From assembly GCA_964453115.1 (NCBI GenBank), contig CAYVRT010000005.1, positions 1 to 64,000 of the forward strand: a stretch of 64,000 nt of DNA, given 5' to 3'. Made by a program: the position numbers and the translations under genes. The DNA is from JAIWNK01 sp964453115 (GTDB taxonomy: Bacteria; Chloroflexota; Anaerolineae; Anaerolineales; Anaerolineaceae). The notes below the pieces were generated by a model, which was not told the origin of the DNA, did not search any database, and saw nothing but the letters and a program-made list of their open reading frames with translations. Shown one piece after another: positions 43,332 through 52,560 of this stretch (position 1 is the stretch's first letter; every line of letters begins with the position of its first letter).

Positions 43332-44438
43332 ATGAAATGGTCTTGGAAAATTGCACGCATTGCAGGCATTGATGTGTATCTTCACACCACCTTCCTGCTC
43401 TTGCTTGGTTGGATTGGATTTTCTTACTGGATTGCTGAACGCAACCTGATGGCGGTTGCGAATGGCATTTTGTTTGTCCTGGCGCTGTTTCTGTGCGTTG
43501 TGCTGCATGAATTTGGTCACGCCCTCACTGCCCGTCGCTATGGCATCCCCACCCGCGACATCACCCTGCTCCCCATCGGCGGCGTGGCGCGCCTGGAACG
43601 CATGCCCGAAGACCCGCGTCAGGAACTATGGGTAGCGCTTGCTGGGCCAGCGGTCAATGTTGTCATTGCCATTCTCTTGCTCCCCATCGTCCTGCTCACC
43701 AATTCGCTCGCCCCGCTCACCAGCCTCAATGTCAGCGAAGGCCCGTTCTTTGAACGGCTCCTGCTCGTCAACCTGAGCCTGGTGGCTTTCAACCTCATCC
43801 CGGCCTTCCCAATGGATGGCGGGCGCGTCTTGCGCGCCCTGCTTGCCAGCCGGATGGAGTATACCCGTGCCACCCAAACCGCCGCAACCATCGGTCAGGG
43901 GCTGGCCTTCCTGCTCGGTTTTATTGGCCTGTTCACCAATCCCTTCCTGGTCTTTGTTGCCCTCTTCGTCTGGATTGGTGCCGCTCAGGAAAACAGCATG
44001 GTACAGGTCAAATCTGCCCTGGGCGGCATCCCTGTCAGCCGCGCCATGTTAACCGAATTTCACGTCCTCTCGCCCTACGATCGCCTTTCAACTGCGGTTG
44101 AATACATTCTCTCTGGCTGGCAGCAAGATTTTCCAGTCGTCCAGGATGAAAAAGTCGTCGGCATTCTCACCCGTCAGGGATTACTATCCGTTCTCTCTAA
44201 GGAAGGCAGCACAGCCAATGTGCTAACTGCCATGCAGCGCGATTTTTTCTCCGCCAGTTACAGCGAAATGCTCGATCAGGTAGCACAGCGCCTGCAAGGC
44301 AGCCCATTGCACACTGTCCCCGTCCTGCGCGATGGACAATTGATTGGCCTGTTGACAATGGATAACCTGGGAGAATTTATCATGATCCAATCGGCGCTGC
44401 GCGAGGCACGCGCCCGCGGGTTCATCTCCCCCATCTAG
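43332..44438 (+). CDS. Site-2 protease-family metallopeptidase with CBS domains
   Basis: 368 residues, peptidase M50. Zinc motif HEFGH (about residues 59-63) and FPMDGGR (about 158-164) carry the metal ligands; about six membrane helices precede a pair of CBS domains (about 240-355; QDFPVVQDEKVVGILTRQG, HTVPVLRDGQLIGLLTMDN). M50 enzymes cut membrane-embedded regulators; CBS pairs bind adenine nucleotides and may couple activity to energy state. AAAGGAGG precedes the ATG. No obvious substrate gene is adjacent. Confidence 0.93.
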   Translation: MKWSWKIARIAGIDVYLHTTFLLLLGWIGFSYWIAERNLMAVANGILFVLALFLCVVLHEFGHALTARRYGIPTRDITLLPIGGVARLERMPEDPRQELWVALAGPAVNVVIAILLLPIVLLTNSLAPLTSLNVSEGPFFERLLLVNLSLVAFNLIPAFPMDGGRVLRALLASRMEYTRATQTAATIGQGLAFLLGFIGLFTNPFLVFVALFVWIGAAQENSMVQVKSALGGIPVSRAMLTEFHVLSPYDRLSTAVEYILSGWQQDFPVVQDEKVVGILTRQGLLSVLSKEGSTANVLTAMQRDFFSASYSEMLDQVAQRLQGSPLHTVPVLRDGQLIGLLTMDNLGEFIMIQSALREARARGFISPI

Positions 44439-44454
44439 TCACCCAAAAGCAAAC

Positions 44455-44491
44455 AAAAAACAGGGCTGTCTTGTGAACAGCCCTGTTTTTT
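44455..44491. terminator. Bidirectional terminator
   Basis: CAGGGCTGT (44461-44469) pairs with ACAGCCCTG (44477-44485); A6 on the left and T6 on the right serve both the site-2 protease gene and the convergent BMP gene. Confidence 0.93.
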
Positions 44492-44509
44492 ATGCAAACA
44501 ACGTGCGGC

Positions 44510-45550
44510 TTACGGGCGAGTCTTGATCTTGCCGGCGATGATGTCGGCCTTGACCTGCTCGAGTTCGGCCTTCAATTCAGCCGAAACCATGCTCTCCATG
44601 CTATGGAAGGGGGCCAGGCCCACACCACCATTGCTCAGCGTACCAACGGTCACACCACCCTTGAAGGTGCCTTCTTTGACCTGTTTCACTGCATCCAGAA
44701 CGGTCACGTCCATGTTCTTCAGCACCGAGGTCAAAACGATATCGGCATAGTCGGGGCTGGTGAGGAACCAGTCGCTATCCACACCGATGACGTAGGCATT
44801 GCCGCGTTCCTTGAGCGCAGCCGCCGTGCCAAGGCCCACCGGGCCGGCAACGGGCATGATGATGTCGGCGCCTTCGTCCATCAGCGAAATGCCGAGTTCG
44901 CGGCCCTTCGCCTGATCGTCAAACGAGGAGCTGAACAGGCCCTTGTTGGGGTCATTGATGTCCCAGCCAATCACTTCCACCTTGGTGCCGTGCTTCTCAT
45001 TGTAGTACGCCACACCGCGGGCGAAGCCATCCATGAAGGCCGTCACCGTCGGGATCGGGAAACCACCAAAGGTAGCAACCTTACCGGTCTTGGTCGTGCC
45101 AGCAGCCACATAGCCAGCCAGGAAGGCAGCTTCATCCGTCTGGAAGATCTGGCCCAGAACGTTGTTGATGGGCGGGTCATAGGACACATCCACGATTGAG
45201 AACTTGGCCGAGGGGTTGGCCTCTGCCGCAGCCTTGGTCGCATCGGTCAGGAAGAAGCCAACCGGGATGATCAGGTCGCACTTCTCTTCGATGAAGGCAT
45301 TGATGTTCTTCTCATAGTCGGCAACTTCTTGCGACTCGAGATATTTACCATCCACACCGAATTGCTCCACTGCCAATTGAACGCCCTTCCAGGCCGTCGC
45401 ATTGAACGATTTGTCATCAATACCACCGGTATCGGTGACCTGGCAAACCTTCAGCTTGGTTTCGGTAGCGGGGGCATTGCCGCCATTACAGGCAGTCAAC
45501 ACCATGCTGGCAAGCACCAGCACAACCAAAAGAACAGACAACTTCTTCAT
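44510..45550 (-). CDS. BMP-family substrate-binding lipoprotein
   Basis: 346 residues. Signal peptide with lipobox VLTAC (cysteine about residue 21), then the Med/PnrA (BMP) domain: VCQVTDTGGIDDKSFNATAW at the start, GFFLTDATKAAAE, and GADIIMPVAGPVG. These proteins usually bind nucleosides and feed an ABC importer. GGAGGAG lies upstream of ATG 45550. No ABC permease or ATPase gene is next to it in this window, so the importer is either elsewhere or missing. Confidence 0.94.
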   Translation of the reverse strand: MKKLSVLLVVLVLASMVLTACNGGNAPATETKLKVCQVTDTGGIDDKSFNATAWKGVQLAVEQFGVDGKYLESQEVADYEKNINAFIEEKCDLIIPVGFFLTDATKAAAEANPSAKFSIVDVSYDPPINNVLGQIFQTDEAAFLAGYVAAGTTKTGKVATFGGFPIPTVTAFMDGFARGVAYYNEKHGTKVEVIGWDINDPNKGLFSSSFDDQAKGRELGISLMDEGADIIMPVAGPVGLGTAAALKERGNAYVIGVDSDWFLTSPDYADIVLTSVLKNMDVTVLDAVKQVKEGTFKGGVTVGTLSNGGVGLAPFHSMESMVSAELKAELEQVKADIIAGKIKTRP

Positions 45551-45615
45551 ACAGATTCTCCTCCTGAGAGAATTTAGGGGGTGATGGAAACGCCACGCAG
45601 CGCCTCCTGCTTGAA

Positions 45616-45644
45616 AGTATACAACCATTGCCCAACGCGCGCAA
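45616..45644 (-). promoter_or_regulatory. Promoter of the BMP lipoprotein gene
   Basis: On the minus strand TTGCGC (45639-45644), 17-base spacer and TATACT (45616-45621); a leader of about 60 bases with a GGAGGAG site follows. Confidence 0.7.
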
Positions 45645-45661
45645 GGTTGCAAATGTCTTTA

Positions 45662-46948
45662 TCAGGCAAGCCGTTTTTCCTTAACCCGCGTCATTGCAAC
45701 CCAGGCAAAGGCCATAAACAATGCCCCAAAGGCAAACAACCAACGATACTGATTGCCCATCGTCTGCACCAGCAAACCGCCCAGTGTTGGCCCCAACACC
45801 GCCGCCATCTGCGACGAGAAATAATACAGCCCGGTGTAGGCACCAATTCGACGTTCATCGCCATAGTCATATACCATTGGCAGGCTATTGACATTCACCA
45901 TTGCCCAGAAAAAGCCCGTCACCACCAAAACGCCAATAAAAGTTGCCACATTCTGAACAATGAAAAATCCCAGCCCAAACAGCAAGGTCAGGCCGGTCAG
46001 ACCAATCAGGATCGTCTTGCGGCGGCCAATTTTCACCGCAATCAACCCGGCTGGCACCGAAAAGGCCAAAAACGAAAAAGTGACCGTTGCGGAATAGATA
46101 GAGGCCTTGCCTGCCTCCATGCCCAGTGTGAACACAGCAAACGAAGAAAGGCCCGTTTCCAGCGCATTGAAAGACATAAACCACAGCAAAATACCCAACA
46201 GCACAAACACCCCACTTTTATCCGGGTTTTGGAAGACTGTCTTCAGGTTTTGGATGACACCCTTCTTCGGGTCACGCTCGGGGTCATGACCAGCAACTTC
46301 AATCTTGCGCGGCTCACGCACCACCAAAACCACCACCATCAGCGCCACCACCATCGCAATCGCCCCAGCCAGGAAGGGCGCATTCCGCCCAAGCGAATTG
46401 AACAGCGCTCCACCGCCCAAATAGGCCAGCAAACCGCCCACCCCGCCCATCAGGTTAATCACCCCATTTGCCTTGCTGCGCTCTTCAGCGGTAAACAAAT
46501 CGCCCAGCCAGGAAATGGTTGGCGAGCGAAAAAGTGCCATGCCAAAATTGGTAATCAAAATAAAAACGGCAATCGCCAGCACCGATTGTGCCATGGGAAT
46601 GGCAATAAACCCCAGCACAGCAATCGGCATGCCTAACAAAATCCAGGGTTTGCGCCGCCCAAAGCGATTCCAGGTGCGGTCACTGCGTTCTCCCACCCAG
46701 GGCTGCACAAACAGGTTAATGATATTATCCCAGGTCATAATGAACATCGCCAGCGCCGGCGCCAGGCCAAACCCCACAATATCCGGAATTTTGCGCCCCT
46801 CAGCCAGCAATTGCGCGTTGAACTCGGGGTTACCCGCTTGCAAGAACAGTGGCACATATTGATTGAAGATTGGCCAGATCAGGCTAATGCCCAAAAAACC
46901 AAACCCAACCAGGAAGGTGGATGCCCACGGGAAACGACGTTTATTCAT
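45662..46948 (-). CDS. MFS transporter, sugar/GPH-like
   Basis: 428 residues with twelve predicted helices. WDNIINLFVQPWVGERSDRTWNRFGRRKPWILLGMP holds the MFS loop 2-3 motif (GERSDR...GRRKP), a layout typical of GPH or SLC45-type disaccharide carriers; a cytosolic loop follows helix six (EPRKIEVAGHDPERDPKKG). Substrate unknown. GAAGGAG upstream of the ATG lies in the end of trmD, and the two genes overlap 8 bases, so they are cotranscribed. Confidence 0.9.
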   Translation of the reverse strand: MNKRRFPWASTFLVGFGFLGISLIWPIFNQYVPLFLQAGNPEFNAQLLAEGRKIPDIVGFGLAPALAMFIMTWDNIINLFVQPWVGERSDRTWNRFGRRKPWILLGMPIAVLGFIAIPMAQSVLAIAVFILITNFGMALFRSPTISWLGDLFTAEERSKANGVINLMGGVGGLLAYLGGGALFNSLGRNAPFLAGAIAMVVALMVVVLVVREPRKIEVAGHDPERDPKKGVIQNLKTVFQNPDKSGVFVLLGILLWFMSFNALETGLSSFAVFTLGMEAGKASIYSATVTFSFLAFSVPAGLIAVKIGRRKTILIGLTGLTLLFGLGFFIVQNVATFIGVLVVTGFFWAMVNVNSLPMVYDYGDERRIGAYTGLYYFSSQMAAVLGPTLGGLLVQTMGNQYRWLFAFGALFMAFAWVAMTRVKEKRLA

Positions 46949-47717
46949 CTATGTCTCCTTCATCAATGAGGGTGGATTTTAAGGCGGCTTCTTCCGCGGC
47001 CAAACGCCGCAAAAAAAGCCGGTCTTTCTCACTCAGTTCCAGTTTTTCCAGCAAATCGGGGCGACGTTGCCAGGTACGCAGCAAGGCCTGCTCGCGCCGC
47101 CAACGCGCAATTTGGGCATGGTTGCCAGAAAGCAAGACCTGCGGCACAGCCCAATCGCGAAACAGGACCGGGCGGGTGTAGTGTGGATACTCCAACAACC
47201 CTGAAGCAAACGAATCATCCTGAGCACCGTCCGGGTCGCCCAAAACACCCGGAATCAAACGGCTCACCGCATCCAACACCATCAAGGCTGGCAATTCACC
47301 ACCGGTCAGCACATAATCACCAGTTGAAATTTCTTCCGTCACCAAATGCTCACGAATCCGTTCGTCAATTCCCTCATAATGCCCGCAAAGCAGCGCCACA
47401 TGCGACAAACGTGAAAGCCGCGTCGCATCGGCCTGGGTAAATGTCTTACCCTGCGGCGTGAGCAGAATCACCGGGCAAGCAGGAGGGCAGCCAAGCACCC
47501 CTTCAATTGCCGCAAAGACCGGCTCAGCCTTCATCACCATCCCACCGCCGCCGCCATATGGGGCATCATCGGTAACATGATGACGGTCGGTCGTCCAGGC
47601 ACGAATATCGTGCAGCCCCACCTCAATCAACCCATTCTGGCGTGCCCGGCCCAGCATACTGGCCTGCAAATAGGGTTCACAAACCTGTGGAAAAAGTGTG
47701 AAAATATCAAAACGCAT
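46941..47717 (-). CDS. trmD: tRNA (guanine-37-N1)-methyltransferase
   Basis: 258 residues, SPOUT methyltransferase that methylates G37 of tRNAs reading CNN codons to prevent frameshifting. Characteristic: MRFDIFTLFPQ start, DDAPYGGGGGMVMKAEP, LLCGHYEGIDERI and TGDYVLTGGELPALMVLDA (the knot). C-terminal helical domain is normal. trmD is usually with rpsP, rimM and rplS, but here it heads a pair with an MFS gene. A TATAAT six bases upstream of the ATG predicts a leaderless message. Confidence 0.97.
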   Translation of the reverse strand: MRFDIFTLFPQVCEPYLQASMLGRARQNGLIEVGLHDIRAWTTDRHHVTDDAPYGGGGGMVMKAEPVFAAIEGVLGCPPACPVILLTPQGKTFTQADATRLSRLSHVALLCGHYEGIDERIREHLVTEEISTGDYVLTGGELPALMVLDAVSRLIPGVLGDPDGAQDDSFASGLLEYPHYTRPVLFRDWAVPQVLLSGNHAQIARWRREQALLRTWQRRPDLLEKLELSEKDRLFLRRLAAEEAALKSTLIDEGDIDE

Positions 47718-47723
47718 TGGTTA

Positions 47724-47729
47724 ATTATA
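47724..47729 (-). promoter_or_regulatory. -10 of trmD, predicted leaderless
   Basis: Perfect TATAAT on the minus strand, then TAACCA, then the ATG at 47717. No good -35. Confidence 0.6.
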
Positions 47730-47747
47730 CTCGCATTGTCACCTTCC

Positions 47748-47776
47748 TTGATAACCATCCGCAAGCATGGTAAGAT
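47748..47776 (+). promoter_or_regulatory. Promoter of tandem TPR genes, predicted leaderless
   Basis: TTGATA (47748-47753), 17-base spacer, TAAGAT (47771-47776), seven bases to ATG 47784. Divergent from trmD. Confidence 0.75.
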
Positions 47777-47783
47777 AAATAAA

Positions 47784-49043
47784 ATGTACTTACGTGGTAG
47801 TAAATTCGATCTCACACGCAAACGCAAGCGCGCCAACCCTCTGCGCATTTTCATCCTGGTCGTGCTGGTGGGTGCAGCCATTTACTTCAATCAGGTGGTT
47901 GTCCCCCAAACCCCGCCGCTCTTCGTCCCCACCCCCACCGCCACCCGCTCGCCCGAATCCTACATCAATGACGCACAAGCGCTGGTCGCCCAGGCAAAAA
48001 TTCCGCAAGCGATTGTTGCCTATCAACAAGCCGTCCGGGCCGACCCCAAAAACATCTCGGCCTACGTCACGCTTGCCCGGTTGCAAATCTACGCCGCCCA
48101 ATATGAAGAAGCCATTATCAACGCCGAGAACGCCCTGCTGCTCAACCCCAACAATGCCCAGGCGCTGGCGCTGCGCGGCTGGGCCAAGGCCTTCATCGGT
48201 GACTATCTGGAAGCCGAATCCTCTCTCAAACAGGCCATTCAACTCGACCCCGGCAACCCAACCCCCTATGCCTATTACTCCGAAATGCTCATGCTCCAAC
48301 AACTGGAAGGCAAAGGAGACCTGAACACGCTCGATAAGGCAATCGAATATTCCAAAAAAGCCCAGGAACTCGGCCCCAACACACTCGAAGCCCATCGAGC
48401 GCGCGGCATCGTCCTCGAAAACACCAATAACATTGAAGAAGCCGTCCAGGAATACGAAGCCGCCATCAACCTTGCCCCCTACATTGCAGATTTACACCTT
48501 GCCCTGGGGCGCAGCTACCGCTCCCTGCCCGAACCCGATTACGCAAAAGCCATCGAGCAGTTTAACCTTGCCATCCCGCTCGACCCAACCAACCCGCTGC
48601 CCAAGACCTACCTCTCGCGCACCTACTTCCTGGCCGGCGAGTATGCCAAATCCATCCAGTACGGTGAAGAAGCAATCAAAAACGCCCCCGATGATCCCTA
48701 CTTGCATGGCAACCTGGGCATCGTGCTGCGGCGCAACTTTGAGCTTCCGCGCGCCATCGAAGAGCTACGCCTGGCTGTGCGCGGCGGCAAAACCAGCGAT
48801 GAGATTGTCGTCAAGGGCCTGCCAATTGATTACGGCATTGTCGCCCAATACTACTACAATTATGGCCTGGCCCTGGCCGCCAATGGCGAATGCACAGAGG
48901 CCATTCAAGTCGCCCAGGCCTTACAAATTAACCTACCGCGCGATGAAATCGCACAATACAACGCCCAAGAAATGCTCAATATCTGCGCCAGCCTGGTGGG
49001 CGAAACAACCCCCACCCCTGACGCAACCCCCGAAAACCCATGA
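47784..49043 (+). CDS. Membrane-anchored TPR protein (tandem copy 1)
   Basis: 419 residues. Basic N-terminus, one membrane helix (about 21-38, FILVVLVGAAIYFNQVVV), Thr/Pro linker, then about eight TPR units across residues 55-380. The repeats probably lie outside the membrane. A later segment with KGLPIDYGIVAQYYYNYGLALAANGECTE is shared in form with the next gene. The start was placed at ATG 47784 because a complete promoter lies just upstream. The stop overlaps the start of the next TPR gene (ATGA). Confidence 0.88.
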   Translation: MYLRGSKFDLTRKRKRANPLRIFILVVLVGAAIYFNQVVVPQTPPLFVPTPTATRSPESYINDAQALVAQAKIPQAIVAYQQAVRADPKNISAYVTLARLQIYAAQYEEAIINAENALLLNPNNAQALALRGWAKAFIGDYLEAESSLKQAIQLDPGNPTPYAYYSEMLMLQQLEGKGDLNTLDKAIEYSKKAQELGPNTLEAHRARGIVLENTNNIEEAVQEYEAAINLAPYIADLHLALGRSYRSLPEPDYAKAIEQFNLAIPLDPTNPLPKTYLSRTYFLAGEYAKSIQYGEEAIKNAPDDPYLHGNLGIVLRRNFELPRAIEELRLAVRGGKTSDEIVVKGLPIDYGIVAQYYYNYGLALAANGECTEAIQVAQALQINLPRDEIAQYNAQEMLNICASLVGETTPTPDATPENP

Positions 49044-50374
49044 TTGAATTACCTTCTGATGGTCGCACTCTCTTTCGCCGCACCCGTTCCCAATCCAACC
49101 CCTACCGCGTCCTGCTCCTGCTCTTCCTGTTGCTAGGGTTCCTGTTCATTTACCGCGAATGGGATAACGGGGTGATTGTCTCTCCCTTTGATCCAACCCC
49201 CACCCCAACTCGCACGCTCGATTCCTATGCCCTCGAAGCTGCCACACACTTCCAGGCTGGCAACCTGAACCAGGCAATTGCCGCCTATCAATTTGCTGCC
49301 AACCTGCAACCGAATGATGCCCACCTGTGGGCAGACCTGGCGCGCGTCCAGGTCTATTCCTCGCGCCTGCTCACCAACGATACCCAACGCAAACAACGCC
49401 TCGAAGAAGCGCTTGCCTCTGCCGACCAGGCTGTTGCAGCCAACCCGGAGGATAGCTACGCCCACGCTGTGCGCGCTCTGGTGCTGGATTGGTACGGTCA
49501 GCCCGTCTATGTTGGCGAGCGCGCTGCCCGACTGATTGCCGAAGCCGAAGCCGAAGCCACCCGCGCCCTACAACTGGATAACACCAATGCCCTGGCCCTG
49601 GCCTATTACGCCGAAATTCTCGCCGACCAGCAAAAACTCACCCAGGCCGAACAATACATCCGTCAGGCTCTCGATCGCAACCCCAACCTGATGGATGTAC
49701 ACCGGGTTAATGCCTATGTTCAGGAATCAATGACCAATTACAATGGCGCCATTCAAGAATATGAGCGCGCCATTGAACTTACCCCCAACCTGACCTTCCT
49801 CTACATTGACATGGGCGTCAACTTACGTCACCTCAAGCAATATGACCGGGCGCTGGAAAGCTTCACCAAAGCCGTCAACATCAACAAACAGCTTGGCGTC
49901 CTCGACCCCATCCCCTACCTGGCAATTGGCAAAACCTATAGCCAAACCGGCGATTTTTTCGCCGCATCGTTGAATGTGCGCAAAGCACTGGAAATTGAAC
50001 CGCAAACGCCGGATGTCTACGGGCAGTTGGGGATTGTTTACTTCAAGGCACGGAACTATGAGGGCGCCATTCCAGCCCTGGAGTGCGCCGTGCGCGGCTG
50101 CGATGCCACCATCAGCTGCGAGGTGCGCCGCTGCGACCCGCAAACCGACCCATCCATCACCATTCAGGGCATGCAGCTCAACAGCAATACCGTCGTCTAT
50201 TACTACACCTACGGCTCGGTACTGGCTGGAATGCATCGCGAAAGCAATGGCTACTGCGGCGAAGCAATGAAAGTCCTCAGCGAAGTTCGCGCCGCCTTCA
50301 GCAACGACCCAATTATCTTGCAAATTATCGAACCGAGCGAAGAAATCTGCGCCGGATTCGGCTACAGCCGTTAA
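49040..50374 (+). CDS. Membrane-anchored TPR protein (tandem copy 2)
   Basis: 444 residues. Same plan as the previous gene: arginine-rich cytosolic N-terminus, one helix (about 23-40, VLLLLFLLLGFLFIYR), a TPTPTRT linker, and TPR units over residues 60-400. The C-terminal region has several cysteines (VRGCDATISCEVRRCDP, GYCGEA) that may form disulfides outside the cell. The two genes look like an old tandem duplication and are translationally coupled; their products could act as a pair. It ends 40 bases before the groES promoter. Confidence 0.88.
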   Translation: MIELPSDGRTLFRRTRSQSNPYRVLLLLFLLLGFLFIYREWDNGVIVSPFDPTPTPTRTLDSYALEAATHFQAGNLNQAIAAYQFAANLQPNDAHLWADLARVQVYSSRLLTNDTQRKQRLEEALASADQAVAANPEDSYAHAVRALVLDWYGQPVYVGERAARLIAEAEAEATRALQLDNTNALALAYYAEILADQQKLTQAEQYIRQALDRNPNLMDVHRVNAYVQESMTNYNGAIQEYERAIELTPNLTFLYIDMGVNLRHLKQYDRALESFTKAVNINKQLGVLDPIPYLAIGKTYSQTGDFFAASLNVRKALEIEPQTPDVYGQLGIVYFKARNYEGAIPALECAVRGCDATISCEVRRCDPQTDPSITIQGMQLNSNTVVYYYTYGSVLAGMHRESNGYCGEAMKVLSEVRAAFSNDPIILQIIEPSEEICAGFGYSR

Positions 50375-50412
50375 CATCCTATCAGAACTTTATAAGAGCT
50401 ACGGTTTATCCC

Positions 50413-50441
50413 TTGACTTCTGTCTTCAAGGCGAGTATCAT
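50413..50441 (+). promoter_or_regulatory. groESL promoter
   Basis: TTGACT (50413-50418), 17-base spacer, TATCAT (50436-50441). Confidence 0.85.
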
Positions 50442-50451
50442 ACGCATTGCT

Positions 50452-50478
50452 TTAGCACTCAAAACAAGCGAGTGCTAA
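50452..50478 (+). promoter_or_regulatory. CIRCE operator
   Basis: Perfect TTAGCACTC-N9-GAGTGCTAA, the HrcA binding site, placed just downstream of the -10 so that bound HrcA would block transcription of groES-groEL. hrcA itself is not in this window. Confidence 0.97.
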
Positions 50479-50514
50479 AAATTCAAAAAACCATTCCTGG
50501 AACAGGAGGAAAGT

Positions 50515-50814
50515 ATGACTATGCATTTGAAACCCCTTGGTAGCCGTGTGGTGGTCGAACCCATCGAACAAGATGAAGTGACCGCAAGTGGTATCGTTCT
50601 GCCCGAAACGGCCAAAGAAAAGCCGCAAAAGGGTCTTGTTCTTTCCATTGGCCCTGGCGACCGCGACGAAGACGGCAAGCGCATCGCGATGGATGTCAAG
50701 GAAGGCGACACCGTCCTGTTTGCCAAATACGCTGGCACCGAAATCAAAATTGATGGCAAGAAGCTGCTCATCCTGCGCGAGAGCGACCTGCTCGCCATTG
50801 TCGAAACCAAGTAA
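50515..50814 (+). CDS. groES: Co-chaperonin GroES
   Basis: 99 residues, heptameric lid of the GroEL chamber. Seen: LKPLGSRVVVEP, the mobile-loop region DEVTASGIVLPETAKEKP, GLVLSIGPG and DTVLFAKYAGTEIKIDGK followed by the C-terminal LRESDLLAIVE. GGAGGAAAG precedes ATG 50515; a second ATG lies two codons later. Controlled by the upstream CIRCE element and cotranscribed with groEL 36 bases later. Confidence 0.98.
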   Translation: MTMHLKPLGSRVVVEPIEQDEVTASGIVLPETAKEKPQKGLVLSIGPGDRDEDGKRIAMDVKEGDTVLFAKYAGTEIKIDGKKLLILRESDLLAIVETK

Positions 50815-50850
50815 TCACATCATCCATTTTTCCAAAAGGAGATTTTAACA

Positions 50851-52485
50851 ATGGGAGCCAAACAACTCGTTTTTGCTGAAGAAGCACGCCGCAAGCTGAA
50901 GGTTGGTATTGATGTCGTCGCTGCTGCCGTTGCCACCACCCTCGGCCCCAAAGGCCGCAATGTGGCCCTCGACCGCAAGTTCGGTTCGCCGACCATCACC
51001 CATGATGGCGTGACCGTTGCCAAAGAAATTGAACTGGAAGACCCATTTGAGAATATGGGCGCACAGCTGCTCAAGGAAGCCGCCACCAAGACGAATGACA
51101 TCGCCGGTGATGGCACCACCACCTCCACCGTTCTGGCGCACGCCATTGTCACCGAAGGCCTGAAGAACCTGGCCGCCGGCGCCAACCCCATGCTGCTCAA
51201 GCGCGGCATCGAAGCTGCCTCGCGCGCCGTGGCCGAGGCCATTCGCAGCCAGGCAATTGAAATCACCACCAAGGAAGATATTGCCAATGTTGCCACCATC
51301 TCGGCTCAGGATCGCGCCATTGGCGAATTGATTGCCGAAGTGATGGAAAAAGTTGGCAAAGATGGCGTCATCACCGTTGAAGAATCCAAGGGTCTTGAAT
51401 TCGAAAAAGAATACGTCGAAGGGATGCAGTTTGATCGCGGTTACATTTCGCCCTACTTCATCACCGATGCCGACCACATGGAAGCGGTCATTGCCGAGCC
51501 TTATCTGCTGATCTACGATCGCAAGATTTCGGCTGCCGCCGACATCGTCCCCCTGTTGGAAAAACTGGTCCAGATTGGCAAACGCGAACTGGTCATCATC
51601 GCTGAAGACGTGGATGGCGAAGCACTGGCTACCCTGGTGCTCAACCGCCTGCGTGGCATGCTGAACGTCCTGGCCGTCAAGGCCCCGGGCTTTGGCGATC
51701 GCCGCAAGGCCATGCTGCAGGATATTGCCGTCCTGACCGGCGCCACCGTCATCTCCGACGAAATGGGCCGCAAGCTCGAAACCGCCACGATTGCCGACCT
51801 TGGCCGTGCCGAAAAGATTGTTGCCGACAAAGATAATACGACCGTCATCGGTGGCAAGGGCGATGAGAAAGCCATTCGCGCCCGCGTTGAACAGATCCGC
51901 GTCGAAATTGATAAGAGCACGAGCGACTATGACCGCGAAAAGCTCCAGGAACGCCTGGCCAAGTTGAGCGGTGGTGTTGCCATCATCCGCGTTGGTGCTG
52001 CAACCGAAACCGAATTGAAGGAAAAGAAGCATCGCGTCGAAGACGCCCTCTCGGCCACCCGCGCCGCAGTGGAAGAAGGCATCGTCCCTGGTGGTGGTGT
52101 AGCGCTGATCAATGCCGTTGCCGCCGTCGAAAAGATCAAGATGGAAAACGAAGACGAGCAGATTGGTGTCAACATCGTCCGCCGCGCCCTCGAAATTCCC
52201 ATGCGCAAGATTGCTGAAAACGCTGGCAAAGACGGCTCCGTGATTGTTGAAAACGTCCGCCAGACGCAGAAATCCAAGAAGAACGCCCACATTGGTTACG
52301 ATGTGCTGAGCGATGAATACATGGATATGGTCAAGGGTGGCGTAATTGACCCCGCCAAAGTGACCCGCGGCGCGCTGGAAAATGCCGCCTCGATTGCAGC
52401 CATGATTCTGACGACCGAAGCCCTGATTACCGATGTCCCCGAAAAGGACAAACCGGCTGCGGCTCCGCAGATGCCCGATTACTAA
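50851..52485 (+). CDS. groEL: Chaperonin GroEL
   Basis: 544 residues, the 60-kDa chaperonin. ATP-binding motifs TTLGPKGRNV and DGTTTSTVLA, conserved KAPGFGDRRKAML in the apical domain, and GGVAIIRVGAATETE are present. The C-terminus is AAPQMPDY, without the Gly-Gly-Met tail of many homologues. AAAGGAG lies upstream of ATG 50851. Followed by an intrinsic terminator. A long open frame on the opposite strand is a codon-bias shadow. Confidence 0.98.
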   Translation: MGAKQLVFAEEARRKLKVGIDVVAAAVATTLGPKGRNVALDRKFGSPTITHDGVTVAKEIELEDPFENMGAQLLKEAATKTNDIAGDGTTTSTVLAHAIVTEGLKNLAAGANPMLLKRGIEAASRAVAEAIRSQAIEITTKEDIANVATISAQDRAIGELIAEVMEKVGKDGVITVEESKGLEFEKEYVEGMQFDRGYISPYFITDADHMEAVIAEPYLLIYDRKISAAADIVPLLEKLVQIGKRELVIIAEDVDGEALATLVLNRLRGMLNVLAVKAPGFGDRRKAMLQDIAVLTGATVISDEMGRKLETATIADLGRAEKIVADKDNTTVIGGKGDEKAIRARVEQIRVEIDKSTSDYDREKLQERLAKLSGGVAIIRVGAATETELKEKKHRVEDALSATRAAVEEGIVPGGGVALINAVAAVEKIKMENEDEQIGVNIVRRALEIPMRKIAENAGKDGSVIVENVRQTQKSKKNAHIGYDVLSDEYMDMVKGGVIDPAKVTRGALENAASIAAMILTTEALITDVPEKDKPAAAPQMPDY

Positions 52486-52510
52486 ATCGGCACCGTTTTC
52501 GAAACACCGA

Positions 52511-52541
52511 GCAGCCCCCTCTCGCAGGGGGCTGCTTTCTT
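52511..52541 (+). terminator. groEL terminator
   Basis: GCAGCCCCCT (52511-52520), CTCGC loop, AGGGGGCTGC (52526-52535), then TTTCTTT. Confidence 0.92.
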
Positions 52542-52547
52542 TCGTGT

Positions 52548-52553
52548 TACAAT
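52548..52553 (+). promoter_or_regulatory. -10 of PAP2 gene, predicted leaderless
   Basis: TACAAT, then seven bases to ATG 52561, squeezed directly after the groEL terminator. Confidence 0.5.
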
Positions 52554-52560
52554 TGCCGCC

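Noticed and set aside
50845..52290. A 481-residue open frame on the minus strand opposite groEL
   Set aside because: It mirrors groEL codon bias, has low-complexity Gly/Asp/Phe composition and no ribosome-binding site; groEL itself is unmistakable.
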